Source of the DNA: Saccharibacter floricola DSM 15669
GTDB lineage: Bacteria; Pseudomonadota; Alphaproteobacteria; Acetobacterales; Acetobacteraceae
Direction: 5' to 3'
Assembly (NCBI RefSeq): GCF_000378165.1
Contig: NZ_KB899335.1
Coordinates: 186,001-250,000, forward strand
Length of the DNA: 64,000 nt
The position numbers and the translations under genes were made by a program. A model generated the notes under the pieces. It was not told the origin of the DNA. It saw only the letters and a list, made by a program, of their open reading frames with translations, and ran no database searches. This document shows, piece by piece, positions 25,924 through 36,884 of this stretch (positions are counted from its first letter, which is position 1; every line of letters begins with the position of its first letter).

Positions 25924-27360
25924 ATGTCTGATAATACACTACGCACAACAGCAGGTGCTCCTTGGGGGAGCAACCAAGATAGTAAGTCAGCTGGTCCACG
26001 CGGTCCGCTTTTATTAGAAAATTATCAACTTCTCGAAAAGCTGGCGCACCAGAATCGTGAACGTATTCCAGAACGTACGGTTCACGCGAAAGGCTCTGGC
26101 GCACACGGAACGCTGACCATCACCAATGATATCAGCAAATATACCCGTGCTAAGATTTTCTCTGAAGTCGGGAAGAAGACGGATATGTTCATCCGCTTCT
26201 CAACCGTCGCAGGGGAAATGGGCGCAGCTGATGCTGAGCGTGACGTTCGCGGCTTCTCGATGAAGTTCTACACCGAAGAAGGAAACTGGGATCTTGTTGG
26301 TAATAACACCCCCGTTTTCTTTGTCCGTGATCCGATCAAGTTCCCAGACTTCATCCATACGCAAAAGCGTCACCCACGCACCAATATGCGTTCAGCAACG
26401 GCAATGTGGGACTTCTGGTCTTTGTCACCAGAAAGCTTGCATCAGGTTGCTATTCTGATGTCTGACCGTGGTCTTCCAAAAGGCTTTCGTCACGTCAATG
26501 GTTACGGCAGTCACACCTATTCTCTGTGGAATGAGAAGGGTGAGCGCTACTGGGTAAAGTTCCACTTCAAAACCCAGCAGGGGCATGAGTTCTATACGAA
26601 CGAAGAAGCCGCAAAGGTTGTTGGGGAAGACCGTGAGTCTTCACAGGCTGACCTGTATAACGCGATTGAGCGTGGCGATTTCCCACGTTGGAACGTGTAT
26701 ATTCAGGTCATGGAAGAAGAAGAAGCGGAACGCGTTAACTTCAACCCATTCGATGTGACAAAGGTTTGGTCTCATAAGGACTATCCTTTGATTGAAGTGG
26801 GTGTGATGGAGCTTAACCGTAACCCAGACAACTACTTTGCTGAGGTTGAGCAGTCTTCCTTCTCCCCATCGAACATCGTTCCTGGGATTGGTTTCTCACC
26901 TGATAAAATGCTTCAGGGTCGTATCTTTGCTTATGCGGATGCCCATCGCTACCGCGTTGGCACACATTACGAATCTCTGCCCATTAACCGTCCGAAATTC
27001 CCTGTGAAGAATTATCACAAGGATGGTGCTATGCGCTTTGATGAGCCAAAAACTGGGGATGGTGGCTTTTATGAGCCTAACTCTTTCGGTGGGCCTGTTG
27101 AGGATAAAAGCGCCATTGAGCCGCCATTGCGCGTCAGTGGTGAAGCAGCTTACTACGAACATCGCTCAGATGGAGATGATTATACTCAAGCGGGTAATCT
27201 CTTCCGTCTCTTTGATGATGCTCAGAAGCAGCGCTTCTTTAAAAATATCGCAGGGGCGATGGCAGGTGTGCCGCAGCACATTATTGACCGTCAGCTTGGT
27301 CATTTTGAAAAAGCTGATCCAGCTTGGGCTGAAGGGGTGCGCAAAGCACTTGCAGGCTAA
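25924..27360 (+). CDS. katA: Catalase (small-subunit, haem type)
   Basis: Breaks hydrogen peroxide down to water and oxygen. The 478-residue product is the size of small-subunit (clade 3) catalases. Catalytic His is in [13 protein letters not shown], the Asn region is in [27 protein letters not shown] (catalytic Asn in GNN-PVF), and the haem-ligand Tyr lies in [23 protein letters not shown]-like start and NADPH-site regions are present. I start at the ATG at 25924, which has GTAGGAGA upstream; earlier in-frame codons lack this. No oxyR is adjacent. It is followed by a good terminator. Confidence 0.96.
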   Translation: MSDNTLRTTAGAPWGSNQDSKSAGPRGPLLLENYQLLEKLAHQNRERIPERTVHAKGSGAHGTLTITNDISKYTRAKIFSEVGKKTDMFIRFSTVAGEMGAADAERDVRGFSMKFYTEEGNWDLVGNNTPVFFVRDPIKFPDFIHTQKRHPRTNMRSATAMWDFWSLSPESLHQVAILMSDRGLPKGFRHVNGYGSHTYSLWNEKGERYWVKFHFKTQQGHEFYTNEEAAKVVGEDRESSQADLYNAIERGDFPRWNVYIQVMEEEEAERVNFNPFDVTKVWSHKDYPLIEVGVMELNRNPDNYFAEVEQSSFSPSNIVPGIGFSPDKMLQGRIFAYADAHRYRVGTHYESLPINRPKFPVKNYHKDGAMRFDEPKTGDGGFYEPNSFGGPVEDKSAIEPPLRVSGEAAYYEHRSDGDDYTQAGNLFRLFDDAQKQRFFKNIAGAMAGVPQHIIDRQLGHFEKADPAWAEGVRKALAG

Positions 27361-27407
27361 GGCTTTGTAGAAAGCAGGCTTTGCCGCGTAAGAAAGACAC
27401 ATAGAAG

Positions 27408-27439
27408 CCCTCCTCCAGACTTTCTGGGGGAGGGTTTTT
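27408..27439 (+). terminator. Catalase terminator
   Basis: Arms ccctcctccag (27408-27418) and ctgggggaggg (27424-27434) pair with one G-T and are followed by TTTTT. Confidence 0.88.
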
Positions 27440-27561
27440 ATATGACAGTTTTATGATTTTTAAGGGAGGAACGTTTAAAGAGGGTCTTTTTTAAAGATTT
27501 AAACTAAACTTTATTTTATAAGCGCCCTTCACTGTTTTCCTCATAAAGGGTGCAAAGCCTT

Positions 27562-29415
27562 ATGGTGTGTGTGCGTGACATGCAGGCTGTCTCTTTTCTG
27601 GTTGCTTTGGCATTTCCTCTTCCTGCATGGGCAGAAGATGGAACAGATGCCATCAAAGAGCTTCAGCGTGAGGTCAAAGAGATGCGTTCACAAATGCAAG
27701 GTGAAATTAACCATCTCAAACAGGATTTAGCACGCGAACATGCGCTCCGAGAGCGTGAGCATGCGTCTCTTATCGCGATGGAAAAGCGGTTGGACAATCG
27801 AACGACTCCGTTACGTCCAACGGTGCCCACAAAGAAGCAACATGTGGAAAAACCAATGATGGCCCGCACGCGGACGGTTTCGCCAACCTCTTCAGCGCCA
27901 ATTGTTGTCGCGCAGAAGAGGACGGAGGCTCATCATGAACCTTCCCATGATGAGGTCGCACAGACGCAGCTTGTGTCTTCTGAGCAGCCTTCTCCTTCTC
28001 CAGCAGCGCCGAAAAACACATCGTTAATGCCCGTATGGACGCGTCCTTCACGATCTGATCAATGGGTGGAAGGGCGTAATACTCCACCAGATCATGGGTT
28101 AGACCTTTCTCTTTCAGACTTTAAACATGCAACGGAAGAGGCTGAGGTGATGGAAGTCGGTGGAATGCGCATTGGCTTTCCTTCAGGTCGTCCAACTCTT
28201 TCATCAAAAGATGGACGCTACGCTTTTTCAGTCGGTCTTGTTGCGCATATTGATATCGGTGGCTTCCCCTCGTCAGACGGACAGCGTTATGGCGGGGCAG
28301 GACGTTTTGCGAAGCTGAATGAAAATGCACGCCGCCTACGTCTGCCTTTAAGCTGGCGATATAATAATTTCATCGTTTCTCTCACCCCCGAATGGGGGCG
28401 GACTGTTGATGGAACAGCCGGGCTTTACGAAGCGAACATGACCTATACGGGCTTTAAGAACAGCAAGCTTGTCTTAGGTTATTATCAGCCACGTGTGACG
28501 CTTTATGATTCTGAGAGTTCTAACGATTTCCAACTGATGGAACGTCCAGCTATTTCAGAGGTTGTGCGTCTTATCTCTGCGGGTGACGCGCGTATGACGG
28601 TCGGTGGTAAAACCCATGGGAAAGATTGGTTTGCCAGCGCCTATCTCACAGGCCAAACATATGGGGATCGCACAGCAGATCCGACGATCTCAGATAGCCA
28701 AGTGGGGTCGGTATTGCGTGTTGCGGGGCGGCCTGTTCACTCAAAAGACTGGGATCTCCATCTTGGTGCATCTGCCACTATGTCCTTTAAGCGTAATCAA
28801 AATGCGCAAGGGCGTGTTTTGGCGTTAATCGATCGTCCTGAAACGCGCTTAACCAACGAACGCCTTGTCGGCACAGGGACGTTGCTAGGGGTTAAAAATG
28901 CGTGGGCCGTAGGGCCAGAAATTGCCTTACGGTATCGGTCGTTACTCGTGCAGGCGGAATATTACCATGTTGGTGTCACGCGTGAGCAGCAGCAACGCCA
29001 ACAGCCGGCGCCTAATCTTGGTTTTGATGGCTATTATGTGTCGGCAGGATATACGCTCATTGGGCGTCCACGTCGCTATCGTGATTCATCAGCGGCCTTT
29101 ACGGCCCCACAAGCAATGGATGAATTTGACCCGACGAAAGGGCATTGGGGGGCACTTGAGGTGGTTGGACGCTGGAGTGTGATGGATTTTAATAGTGGCC
29201 TTGAGCGAGGCGTCTCCCCGTCATTGACAGGCGGCGTGCAGGGCGGAAAGCAGAATGTGCTTTCTGGTGGTTTAAACTGGTATCTAAACCGTCATTATCG
29301 CGTTCAGGTTCAATATAGTCATATTCACGCGACACCTTCACGAACGGTCGGCACGACAAACAATCAGGGGCGAACCATTAATATGATTGGGTCACGCTTT
29401 CAGGCTGCTTTCTGA
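27562..29415 (+). CDS. OprO/OprP-type outer-membrane porin with coiled-coil N-terminus
   Basis: A 617-residue secreted protein. A signal peptide ends at about residue 24 (PLPAWA|ED). A coiled-coil region follows (IKELQREVKEMRSQMQGEINHLKQDL and on), then a Pro/Ser/Thr-rich linker. From about residue 190 it becomes a beta-barrel of the phosphate-selective porin O/P family: GRYAFSVGLVAHIDIGGF, RRLRLPLSWRYNNFIVSLTPEWG, LVLGYYQPRVTLYDSESSNDF and LEVVGRWSVMDFN, ending in a terminal Phe as outer-membrane proteins do. The anion carried is unknown; similar proteins can pass phosphate or polyphosphate. I chose the ATG at 27562; the GTG at 27550 is upstream in the same frame. Confidence 0.8.
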   Translation: MVCVRDMQAVSFLVALAFPLPAWAEDGTDAIKELQREVKEMRSQMQGEINHLKQDLAREHALREREHASLIAMEKRLDNRTTPLRPTVPTKKQHVEKPMMARTRTVSPTSSAPIVVAQKRTEAHHEPSHDEVAQTQLVSSEQPSPSPAAPKNTSLMPVWTRPSRSDQWVEGRNTPPDHGLDLSLSDFKHATEEAEVMEVGGMRIGFPSGRPTLSSKDGRYAFSVGLVAHIDIGGFPSSDGQRYGGAGRFAKLNENARRLRLPLSWRYNNFIVSLTPEWGRTVDGTAGLYEANMTYTGFKNSKLVLGYYQPRVTLYDSESSNDFQLMERPAISEVVRLISAGDARMTVGGKTHGKDWFASAYLTGQTYGDRTADPTISDSQVGSVLRVAGRPVHSKDWDLHLGASATMSFKRNQNAQGRVLALIDRPETRLTNERLVGTGTLLGVKNAWAVGPEIALRYRSLLVQAEYYHVGVTREQQQRQQPAPNLGFDGYYVSAGYTLIGRPRRYRDSSAAFTAPQAMDEFDPTKGHWGALEVVGRWSVMDFNSGLERGVSPSLTGGVQGGKQNVLSGGLNWYLNRHYRVQVQYSHIHATPSRTVGTTNNQGRTINMIGSRFQAAF

Positions 29416-29425
29416 TGTCTCATAA

Positions 29426-29464
29426 AGTAAAGGCGGAGAAAATTCCCCGCCTTTACTCTCTTTT
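29426..29464. terminator. Converging terminator after the porin gene
   Basis: Arms agtaaaggcgg (29426-29436) and ccgcctttact (29447-29457) are a perfect 11-bp stem between the porin and the minus-strand gene ending at 29481. A T-rich tract follows on the plus side. Confidence 0.75.
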
Positions 29465-29480
29465 AGAAAAGAACGTCTAA

Positions 29481-30131
29481 TTAAGCGTCAGCTCCTGCAA
29501 CGGAAGCCCCTTCCTTAAGACGTTTAACCGTAAAGGTTTGTTGAGTGTCACCTTCCCAGCCCTTCAGCGTAACGCGCAGCTCTTTCCCAGGAGCAAGCTC
29601 GCCAATGGCGCGAAGCTGGTCAGCATTGCGGCCCATCATGAACTGGAAGTCGTTCAGCACAACGACATTGTCTCCCTCTGGGCGGAAATGAGCAGGCTCA
29701 CATTCCTGACCTTTGGCATCCAGCACGGTAGCAACAGTACGGTCGAACAATGCTGACAGACCATTGAGCATTTCAAAGGTCATGGGTGTCAGCTTTTCCC
29801 ATCCCATCAGGCTGGCTGCATTAAAATGGGTCAGCTCATTGCGTGGGTTGATGCTGAACCATGTGTCACGGTCTTTAACGCGCAGACCAATCAGATTGTC
29901 ACCCGCATCAACCATTTCAATATCTGGAAGGGAGCGTGGAAGAGAAGAACGCTTACGCAGCACTGCTGTTGATGGGAGGTTCAACGGCACAGGCGCTAAA
30001 GCAAAAAGATCTGGATATTCGTTAGGTGTGAACGGACGACGAATCAACTCATCACGGATCGGGTCATGATCAATGATATGACCAAACCAGTCGATTAGCC
30101 ATAGACGGGTCAGGGATACTGAATCACTCAT
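29481..30131 (-). CDS. Unknown conserved-looking protein
   Basis: A 216-residue soluble protein that I do not recognise. It has no signal peptide, no membrane segment and no metal or nucleotide motif. The first half has a Pro-rich stretch (NEYPDLFALAPVPLNLPSTA). A middle block runs ADFRVKDRDTWFSINPRNELTHF-like and reads like a mixed alpha/beta fold. The C-terminal part (APGKELRVTLKGWEGDTQQTFTVKRL) looks like beta strands. ATG at 30131 with a strong GGAGGAA upstream, so it is surely translated. It lies 49 bases after the mutY stop on the same strand, so it may be co-transcribed with mutY. Confidence 0.75.
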   Translation of the reverse strand: MSDSVSLTRLWLIDWFGHIIDHDPIRDELIRRPFTPNEYPDLFALAPVPLNLPSTAVLRKRSSLPRSLPDIEMVDAGDNLIGLRVKDRDTWFSINPRNELTHFNAASLMGWEKLTPMTFEMLNGLSALFDRTVATVLDAKGQECEPAHFRPEGDNVVVLNDFQFMMGRNADQLRAIGELAPGKELRVTLKGWEGDTQQTFTVKRLKEGASVAGADA

Positions 30132-30180
30132 ACACAATTCCTCCAGACTTTATATTGTTATTCCACGATACCGAAGCAAC

Positions 30181-31224
30181 TTATCGGTTGATTTGAAGGC
30201 ATTTCATCATAACACCAGATAAAGCTGCTTTCTCAGAGGAGCGGAAACTTCCAAAACTTGGATCAATCCCATTCCCTACCTGCGCAGATAGATAATGCTT
30301 GTATACGTCAAGATAAAGGGTGAAATGGCTAAAAATATGACGAATTTGTCCACAATACTCCCATTTTCTGTCTAATGGAGCGTAATGGAATGCGTCTGAG
30401 GGAGACCATGGCTCATCTGTCCATGGTGTGCCAGGTAATTCATCAGTTCCGCCCAATAATCCTTTATTGGGCCGTTGTCTAAGAAGGATATCGCCCTCTT
30501 GGTCTACTAAATAAAAATGTACGCCATAGCGATTAGGGCGTGGTTTTTTAGGGGCGCGTTGAGGAAGGTGAGAAGCTTGGCCTGCTTTATGCCCTTGGCA
30601 TGTGAGGCGCCACGGGCATGTAAGGCATGATGGCTGACGTGGCGTGCAAATTGTTGCGCCAAGGTCAAAAAGGGCCTGCGCAAAGTCAGAAGGGCGTTGT
30701 TGAGCGCTAGCATCTTCGTTAAGTGTCGCCGCTTTTCGTGCCAGTAAAGGCCGAGATTTTGGGAGCGGGTCGGAAATGTTAAAGAGGCGTGCGGTGACAC
30801 GTTCAACATTGCCATCAACGGGGACAAAGGGACGATTAAAGGCAATCGCAGCAACGGCGCGAGCTGTGTAGGCACCAATCCCCGGTAACGCTAAAAGTTC
30901 GTTAAGTTCAGAGGGAAAAGAGCCCATTTCAGCGATACGCTGTGCGCAAGCATGGAGGTTTCGTGCGCGGGCATAATACCCAAGCCCAGCCCAGAGGCGC
31001 AAAACCTCGTCTTGCGGTGCGGAAGCGAGATCCGTAATCTGGGGGAACTTTTCAAGAAAGCGTTTATAGTAGGGTGTAACCGTCTGCACAGTGGTTTGTT
31101 GCAGCATGATTTCACTCAACCAGACATGATAAGGGTTGGCTGTCTGGCCGGGTTTGGCACGCCACGGTAAATCACGTCGGTGACGGTCATACCAACGGAG
31201 AAGAGAAGATGTATCGGGTGTCAC
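30181..31224 (-). CDS. mutY: A/G-specific adenine DNA glycosylase MutY
   Basis: Removes adenine mispaired with 8-oxoguanine. The 347-residue protein has the helix-hairpin-helix (LLALPGIGAYTARAVAAIAF) followed by the catalytic Asp in VDGNVERV, an iron-sulfur loop C-x6-C-x2-C-x5-C (CTPRQPSCLTCPWRLTC) and a C-terminal NUDT-like domain (LRQRPNKGLLGGTDELPGT). I started at the GTG at 31224 because the conserved part begins there; the frame is open further upstream to 31281, but that would enter the gene on the other strand. No good ribosome site is visible. It is divergent from the DciA-like gene. Confidence 0.93.
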   Translation of the reverse strand: MTPDTSSLLRWYDRHRRDLPWRAKPGQTANPYHVWLSEIMLQQTTVQTVTPYYKRFLEKFPQITDLASAPQDEVLRLWAGLGYYARARNLHACAQRIAEMGSFPSELNELLALPGIGAYTARAVAAIAFNRPFVPVDGNVERVTARLFNISDPLPKSRPLLARKAATLNEDASAQQRPSDFAQALFDLGATICTPRQPSCLTCPWRLTCQGHKAGQASHLPQRAPKKPRPNRYGVHFYLVDQEGDILLRQRPNKGLLGGTDELPGTPWTDEPWSPSDAFHYAPLDRKWEYCGQIRHIFSHFTLYLDVYKHYLSAQVGNGIDPSFGSFRSSEKAALSGVMMKCLQINR

Positions 31225-31237
31225 ACAGGTGGATATG

Positions 31238-31780
31238 ATGAAAAAACAGACGTCCGACAAGAGCGAGAACCAAAAACTCAAATCAACGCGCCCTACGTCT
31301 GTAAAAAAACGCTCGGCTTTTCAGCCGCCGTCACGGACACGTAAGGGGATGATGATTGGTGCGTTAGTTCCCTCGGTAACGAAACCGGCTTTTAAGCGGA
31401 AATCACCGCTATTTATGCGGCTTATTTTGGATTGGGACTCTATCGTGGGGCCTTCTATGGCTCAGCAAAGCGAACCATGCCGGTTGCGACCGGGGGTGCT
31501 CACGCTTCGCTGTTCTGGACCAATGGCGATGGAAATTCAGTATGCTGTTCCTCAGCTTTTAGAGCGCATCAATACAGCGTGCGGTCTGAGTGGTGACGGC
31601 GCGATACAACAGATCAAACTCGTGCAAGACCGTAAGATAGTCGCGGTACGACCGCTCACAAAAAAGGCCGCCTCTCCCACTCCAGTGGCGTTGCCAGAGA
31701 TGGAAGAGGGGCCTTTACGTGATGCTCTTGAGCATCTTGGTGGGCAGATTGCTGCCCACTCAAAACATCGTCGCTCTTAG
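31238..31780 (+). CDS. DciA-like (DUF721) protein
   Basis: A 180-residue protein with a basic, Ser/Lys-rich N-terminus (about 50 residues) and a DUF721 domain: LILDWDSIVGPSMAQQSEPCRLRPGVLTLRCSGPMAMEIQYAVPQLLERINTACG follows the family pattern. DciA-type members load or regulate the replicative helicase DnaB in bacteria that lack DnaC, so this is the likely role. I chose the ATG at 31238, 5 bases after AGGTGG; an ATG at 31235 is the alternative. The stop overlaps the serB stop on the opposite strand. Confidence 0.72.
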   Translation: MKKQTSDKSENQKLKSTRPTSVKKRSAFQPPSRTRKGMMIGALVPSVTKPAFKRKSPLFMRLILDWDSIVGPSMAQQSEPCRLRPGVLTLRCSGPMAMEIQYAVPQLLERINTACGLSGDGAIQQIKLVQDRKIVAVRPLTKKAASPTPVALPEMEEGPLRDALEHLGGQIAAHSKHRRS

Positions 31781-32679
31781 TTTTTCTCACCACCAATAAT
31801 GGCAGAGGCAGGATAGCCCTGTGCGAAGAGATGGGCGCGCATCCCACAGAAATTCACCTGACGTTCGATTGTTTTGCGAACATTCGGTTTTGCGTGATAG
31901 GCGATCCCCATTCCCGCAGCGCTTAGCATTGGGATATCGTTGGCGCCGTCGCCTGTTGTGATGGATGCTTGCAGCTTCACGCCACGTTCAGCGCAGAGGC
32001 GTTCTAGATGCGTTTTCTTTTCGTCCGGGCCAAGGATTGGGCCAAGAAGTTGACCCGTGATGACACCATTTTTGATCTCAAGATCATTCCCGTAATGCTC
32101 ATCAAAGCCGCAAAGTGGAGCGGCGCGGGCCGTAAACCAATCGAACCCACCAGAGATCAGCGCTGTGCGGGCCCCGTTGGCTTTCATGGTCTGCACGAGC
32201 TCACGCACCCCATCGCTAAGGTCTAGCACGTGCAACACTTCATCAAGCAGGGATTCAGGCTGGCCTGCCAGCACAATGGTGCGTTCACGCAAAGACGTTG
32301 CAAAATCCATCTCACCATTCATGGCGCGATTGGTAATATCGGCAATCTTGTCGCCTGTGCCTGTGCGTTTGGCAAGCTCATCAAGCGTTTCACCTGCAAA
32401 AGTGGTGCTATCCATATCGGAGATCAGCACGGCTTTGCGGCGGCCACGATTCTTGTTGAGAATCGCATCAACTTTAAAAGGGGATAATGTTGCGCGGATT
32501 GTTTCCGGTGTTGGGGCGCCAGCTTCTGGCGTTGGGCAAGGGATATCGACCGCTTCACCCTCAGACAGGGTGACAGGGGCCTCGCCTTTGACCAAATTGC
32601 GCGCAATATCAATAGCTTCGTTGGACAAAGTACCGTGTTTGCGGTTTGCAACGAGGGTAAGGACATAAGGAAGGGACAT
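31777..32679 (-). CDS. serB: Phosphoserine phosphatase SerB
   Basis: Last step of serine synthesis: phosphoserine to serine. The 300-residue protein ends with a HAD-type phosphatase domain: DMDSTTF holds the catalytic Asp pair, ALISGGFDWFTARAA the second motif, and TTGDGANDIPMLSAAGMGIAYHAKP the last two. The N-terminal 70 residues form a less conserved regulatory region, as is common in SerB. It sits divergently next to miaA, with 44 bases between. Confidence 0.94.
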   Translation of the reverse strand: MSLPYVLTLVANRKHGTLSNEAIDIARNLVKGEAPVTLSEGEAVDIPCPTPEAGAPTPETIRATLSPFKVDAILNKNRGRRKAVLISDMDSTTFAGETLDELAKRTGTGDKIADITNRAMNGEMDFATSLRERTIVLAGQPESLLDEVLHVLDLSDGVRELVQTMKANGARTALISGGFDWFTARAAPLCGFDEHYGNDLEIKNGVITGQLLGPILGPDEKKTHLERLCAERGVKLQASITTGDGANDIPMLSAAGMGIAYHAKPNVRKTIERQVNFCGMRAHLFAQGYPASAIIGGEKN

Positions 32680-32723
32680 GACAGCTCTCGCTAACAGCTC
32701 AGAAGATATGGCAGAACAGCACG

Positions 32724-33695
32724 ATGAATGCTCCTGATAACGCGATCATTGTGGCCGGCCCAACCTGTTCGGGCAAGTCAGCATTAGCGCTTCATTTGGC
32801 AAGGCAGTGTTGCGGTGTCGTCATTAATGCGGATTCTATGCAGGTTTACCGCGAGTTAGACATCCTTACAGCCCGCCCCACGGAGGCTGATGAAGCGGCT
32901 GTTCCTCATCGTCTTTACGGTGTTTTGGAGGCATCCCAGCCAGGAAGTGTAGCGTGGTGGCGACAACAAGCACTAAAAATCATGAAGGAGTGCTGGGCAG
33001 AAGGGCGCTTGCCCATTCTGTGTGGAGGCACAGGCATGTATCTGCGTGCTTTGACGGATGGCTTGGTTGAAGTGCCAGACCCCGGAGATCAAGCGCGCCA
33101 TCAAGCGCGGGCTCTTTTGGCAGATATTGGCCCAGAGGCTTTGCATGAGCGTTTGAGCCAGATGGACCCAGAAACAGCATCGCGCCTCAAGCCCAATGAT
33201 TCCCAACGTATTGCACGTGCGTGGGAGGTGCGCATGGGCACGGGGCGTGGCTTGGCCGCGTGGCAGCAAGAGCCGGCTCTTCCAGCAGCTCCGTGTCGTT
33301 TTGTTTCTGTGCGTCTTGATCCCCCGCGCGACGAGCTTCGTGCGGCGATTGCACGCCGTTTTGACGCTATGCTTGAGGCGGGGGCCTGCGATGAAGTCGC
33401 CGCGTTGCTTGCTCAGCATTTACCTGACACTGTTCCAGCCATGCGGGCGCATGGTGTTCCCGAGCTTGCACGCGTGCTGCGTGGGGAGTCTTCCCTAGAA
33501 GAAGCGCGAGAAACTGCGGTTCGTGCTATTGGGCGTTATACACGCAGGCAGGCCACTTGGTTCCGCCATCATCGCCTTGGTCGAGAGGGTGATGATATGG
33601 TTTCATTTCACAGAATGAGTGAAAGTACGCAACTTTTGGAAAGAGAAATACAAAAAATAGAAAATTTTATTCAAAACCGAATTGACCAGTCCTAG
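32724..33695 (+). CDS. miaA: tRNA dimethylallyltransferase MiaA
   Basis: Adds an isopentenyl group to A37 of tRNAs reading UNN codons. The 323-residue product has an N-terminal P-loop AGPTCSGKSALALHLA, the NADSMQVYRELDILTARPT segment that positions the base, GGTGMYLRAL, and RRQATWFRHH near the end. Normal length for the family. It is divergent from serB and about 54 bases ahead of ilvB; it probably belongs to a separate transcript. Confidence 0.95.
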   Translation: MNAPDNAIIVAGPTCSGKSALALHLARQCCGVVINADSMQVYRELDILTARPTEADEAAVPHRLYGVLEASQPGSVAWWRQQALKIMKECWAEGRLPILCGGTGMYLRALTDGLVEVPDPGDQARHQARALLADIGPEALHERLSQMDPETASRLKPNDSQRIARAWEVRMGTGRGLAAWQQEPALPAAPCRFVSVRLDPPRDELRAAIARRFDAMLEAGACDEVAALLAQHLPDTVPAMRAHGVPELARVLRGESSLEEARETAVRAIGRYTRRQATWFRHHRLGREGDDMVSFHRMSESTQLLEREIQKIENFIQNRIDQS

Positions 33696-33749
33696 GATGG
33701 CGTTCTAGAGGGGAAGGGTATTTTTTTCGTTCTTGGATAGGAGCCGCCT

Positions 33750-35534
33750 ATGCCTGCTCATAAGACAGCCGCGACATCACCGATGCTTTCGACCGGTGCT
33801 GAGGTCGTTCTTCGCGTTCTCGAAGAGTATGGTGTAGAGGTTATCTTTGGGTATCCTGGTGGGGCTGTTCTGCCTCTCTATGATGCGTTGTTTGAGCGGA
33901 AAAAGATTCGTCATATTCTTGTCCGCCACGAGCAGGCTGCTGTTCATGCAGCGGAGGCCTATGCACGCTCAACAGGGAAAGTGGGCGTTGTGCTGGTCAC
34001 GTCAGGGCCGGGAGCGACAAACGCTATCACGGGTCTGACAGACGCGAAAATGGATTCCATTCCGCTTGTGTGCCTGACTGGGCAGGTGCCCGTGCCTTTG
34101 ATCGGCAAGGATGCTTTCCAAGAAGCAGACATTGTGGCGATGACCAGCCCGGTGACGAAGAAGAGCACCATGGTGCGTGATGGCGCTGAGCTGGCACCCA
34201 CCATGCGTGAGGCGTTTGAGATTGCCCAGAGTGGCCGTCCAGGGCCTGTTGTGGTGGATCTTCCCAAGAACGTCACTGTAGCAGAAGCGCCTTTCCCGCC
34301 GGCTCCTCAGACTGAAAAGCAGGAAGTCGTTGCCTCCGTTGATAAGTCTGCGATTAAACAGGCTGTTGAGGCGATGAAGAAGGCGAAGAAGCCTCTCCTT
34401 TACACAGGCGGTGGCGTGATTAATGCGGGTGATGAAGCATCGACTTTGTTGCGTGAGCTGGCACGGCGCACAGGCTTCCCTGTTACCTCGACGCTCATGG
34501 GGCTAGGGGCGTTCCCTGGTTCAAGCGACCAGTTCCTTGGTATGCTGGGGATGCATGGGGCGGTAGAAGCCAATATGGCGGCTCATGATTGTGATGTGTT
34601 GGTCTGCCTTGGGGCTCGCTTTGATGATCGTGTTACAGGGCGTGTTGATGGTTTCTCACCGCATTCGTTCAAAATTCACGCGGATATTGACCCACGTGAA
34701 TTTGGCAAGATCATTACCGTTGATGTGACCCTTCAAGGGGATTTGAAAGCAACGCTGAAGGCCCTTCTCGACGCTTGGGGTGATGCAAAAGCTGAAGACC
34801 TTACGCCATGGTGGAAAGAGATTGACCAATGGCGCCAGGTGAACGGCTTTGGCTATGAGCAAGACACGGCGTCTGACGCGCCTATTAAACCGCAATATGC
34901 GATTGATCGGCTTTATGCGCTGTCTCACAAGACAGGACGTGACACCTTCGTGTCCACAGAGGTGGGACAACACCAAATGTGGGCCGCGCAACATTTCGGC
35001 TTTGATGAACCGCGTCGTTGGCTGACATCTGGTGGGCTTGGTACGATGGGCTATGGTTTGCCTGCTGCTGAAGGGGCACAGGTCGCTCATCCAGACGCTT
35101 TGGTGATTGATATTGCCGGTGAAGCGTCAACCTTGATGAATATTCAAGAGCTGGGAACCTTGGCGCAATACCGCCTTCCGGTGAAGATTTTCATCCTCAA
35201 TAATCACTATCTTGGCATGGTACGTCAGTGGCAGGAGCTGATCCACGACAAGCGCTATTCTGAATCGTACAGCGATGCGTTGCCAGATTTCGTAAAACTG
35301 GCGGAATCTTTTGGGATTAAAGGCCTGCGTGCAACATCGGTTGGTGAGCTTGATACCACGATTGAAGAGATGTTGTCTCATAACGGTCCGGTGCTCGTGG
35401 ATGTGCACGTTACGGCTGAAGAAAGCTGCTATCCGATGATTCCGTCGGGTGCGACCCATAACCAAATGCTCCTTGGGCCGGATAAAGTCTTCGGTGGGGC
35501 GGAGCTAACGGAAGAGGGGAAACGCCTCGTTTAA
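33750..35534 (+). CDS. ilvB: Acetolactate synthase large subunit
   Basis: A thiamine-diphosphate enzyme that makes acetolactate (or acetohydroxybutyrate) in branched-chain amino acid synthesis. The 594-residue protein shows GYPGGAVLPLYDALF and the catalytic Glu in RHEQAAVHAAEAYARSTG, the FAD-region segment GRPGPVVVDLPKNV, and the diphosphate-binding GDG-like part IDIAGEASTLMN (GEAS in place of the typical GDGSF) followed by LNNHYLGMVRQWQ. The GEAS variation is noteworthy but other regions are intact. AGGAG lies 7 bases before the ATG. No ilvN/ilvH gene follows; the next gene is ilvC after 114 bases. Confidence 0.95.
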   Translation: MPAHKTAATSPMLSTGAEVVLRVLEEYGVEVIFGYPGGAVLPLYDALFERKKIRHILVRHEQAAVHAAEAYARSTGKVGVVLVTSGPGATNAITGLTDAKMDSIPLVCLTGQVPVPLIGKDAFQEADIVAMTSPVTKKSTMVRDGAELAPTMREAFEIAQSGRPGPVVVDLPKNVTVAEAPFPPAPQTEKQEVVASVDKSAIKQAVEAMKKAKKPLLYTGGGVINAGDEASTLLRELARRTGFPVTSTLMGLGAFPGSSDQFLGMLGMHGAVEANMAAHDCDVLVCLGARFDDRVTGRVDGFSPHSFKIHADIDPREFGKIITVDVTLQGDLKATLKALLDAWGDAKAEDLTPWWKEIDQWRQVNGFGYEQDTASDAPIKPQYAIDRLYALSHKTGRDTFVSTEVGQHQMWAAQHFGFDEPRRWLTSGGLGTMGYGLPAAEGAQVAHPDALVIDIAGEASTLMNIQELGTLAQYRLPVKIFILNNHYLGMVRQWQELIHDKRYSESYSDALPDFVKLAESFGIKGLRATSVGELDTTIEEMLSHNGPVLVDVHVTAEESCYPMIPSGATHNQMLLGPDKVFGGAELTEEGKRLV

Positions 35535-35636
35535 AACGAGAGCGTCTTTCTTAAAAAATGACTGTGAGGTCGAGGGTGTTCCCCTCGACAACGTTGGGGG
35601 CTGGTGGGCCTCGTTCAGATGGCCTTGAGGGGCTAA

Positions 35637-36668
<1,032 letters not shown>

Positions 36669-36690
36669 TCATTATATCTGTATTCTTTGG

Positions 36691-36737
36691 AAAAGCCTCT
36701 CTTTTTGCTCTTTTAGAGCTGGAAGGGGGGCTTTTTT
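36691..36737 (+). terminator. ilvC terminator
   Basis: An imperfect hairpin from aaaagcctctc to gaaggggggcttttt, with an inner gctct/agagc stem, ends in a T-run. It closes the ilvB-ilvC unit. Confidence 0.7.
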
Positions 36738-36820
36738 ATAACAAATACTTAATTTTTATAGCAGAATAAGGTTTTTATCATATTAAAGGTTGCATTTAGA
36801 AGAGATGGTGTTTAACAAGC

Positions 36821-36853
36821 GGCTTTCTTTAAGCCCAAGGGGGCATTATGCCC
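36821..36853 (+). other. Small hairpins in the speD leader
   Basis: Two small hairpins lie ahead of speD: ggctt-tcttt-aagcc (36821-36835) and gggca-tta-tgccc (36841-36853). They sit just before the ribosome-binding region and could be a regulatory leader, but no known polyamine RNA motif is recognisable. Confidence 0.3.
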
Positions 36854-36884
36854 AACAGGCTGTCTACTGGTTTGGGGGTACGTC

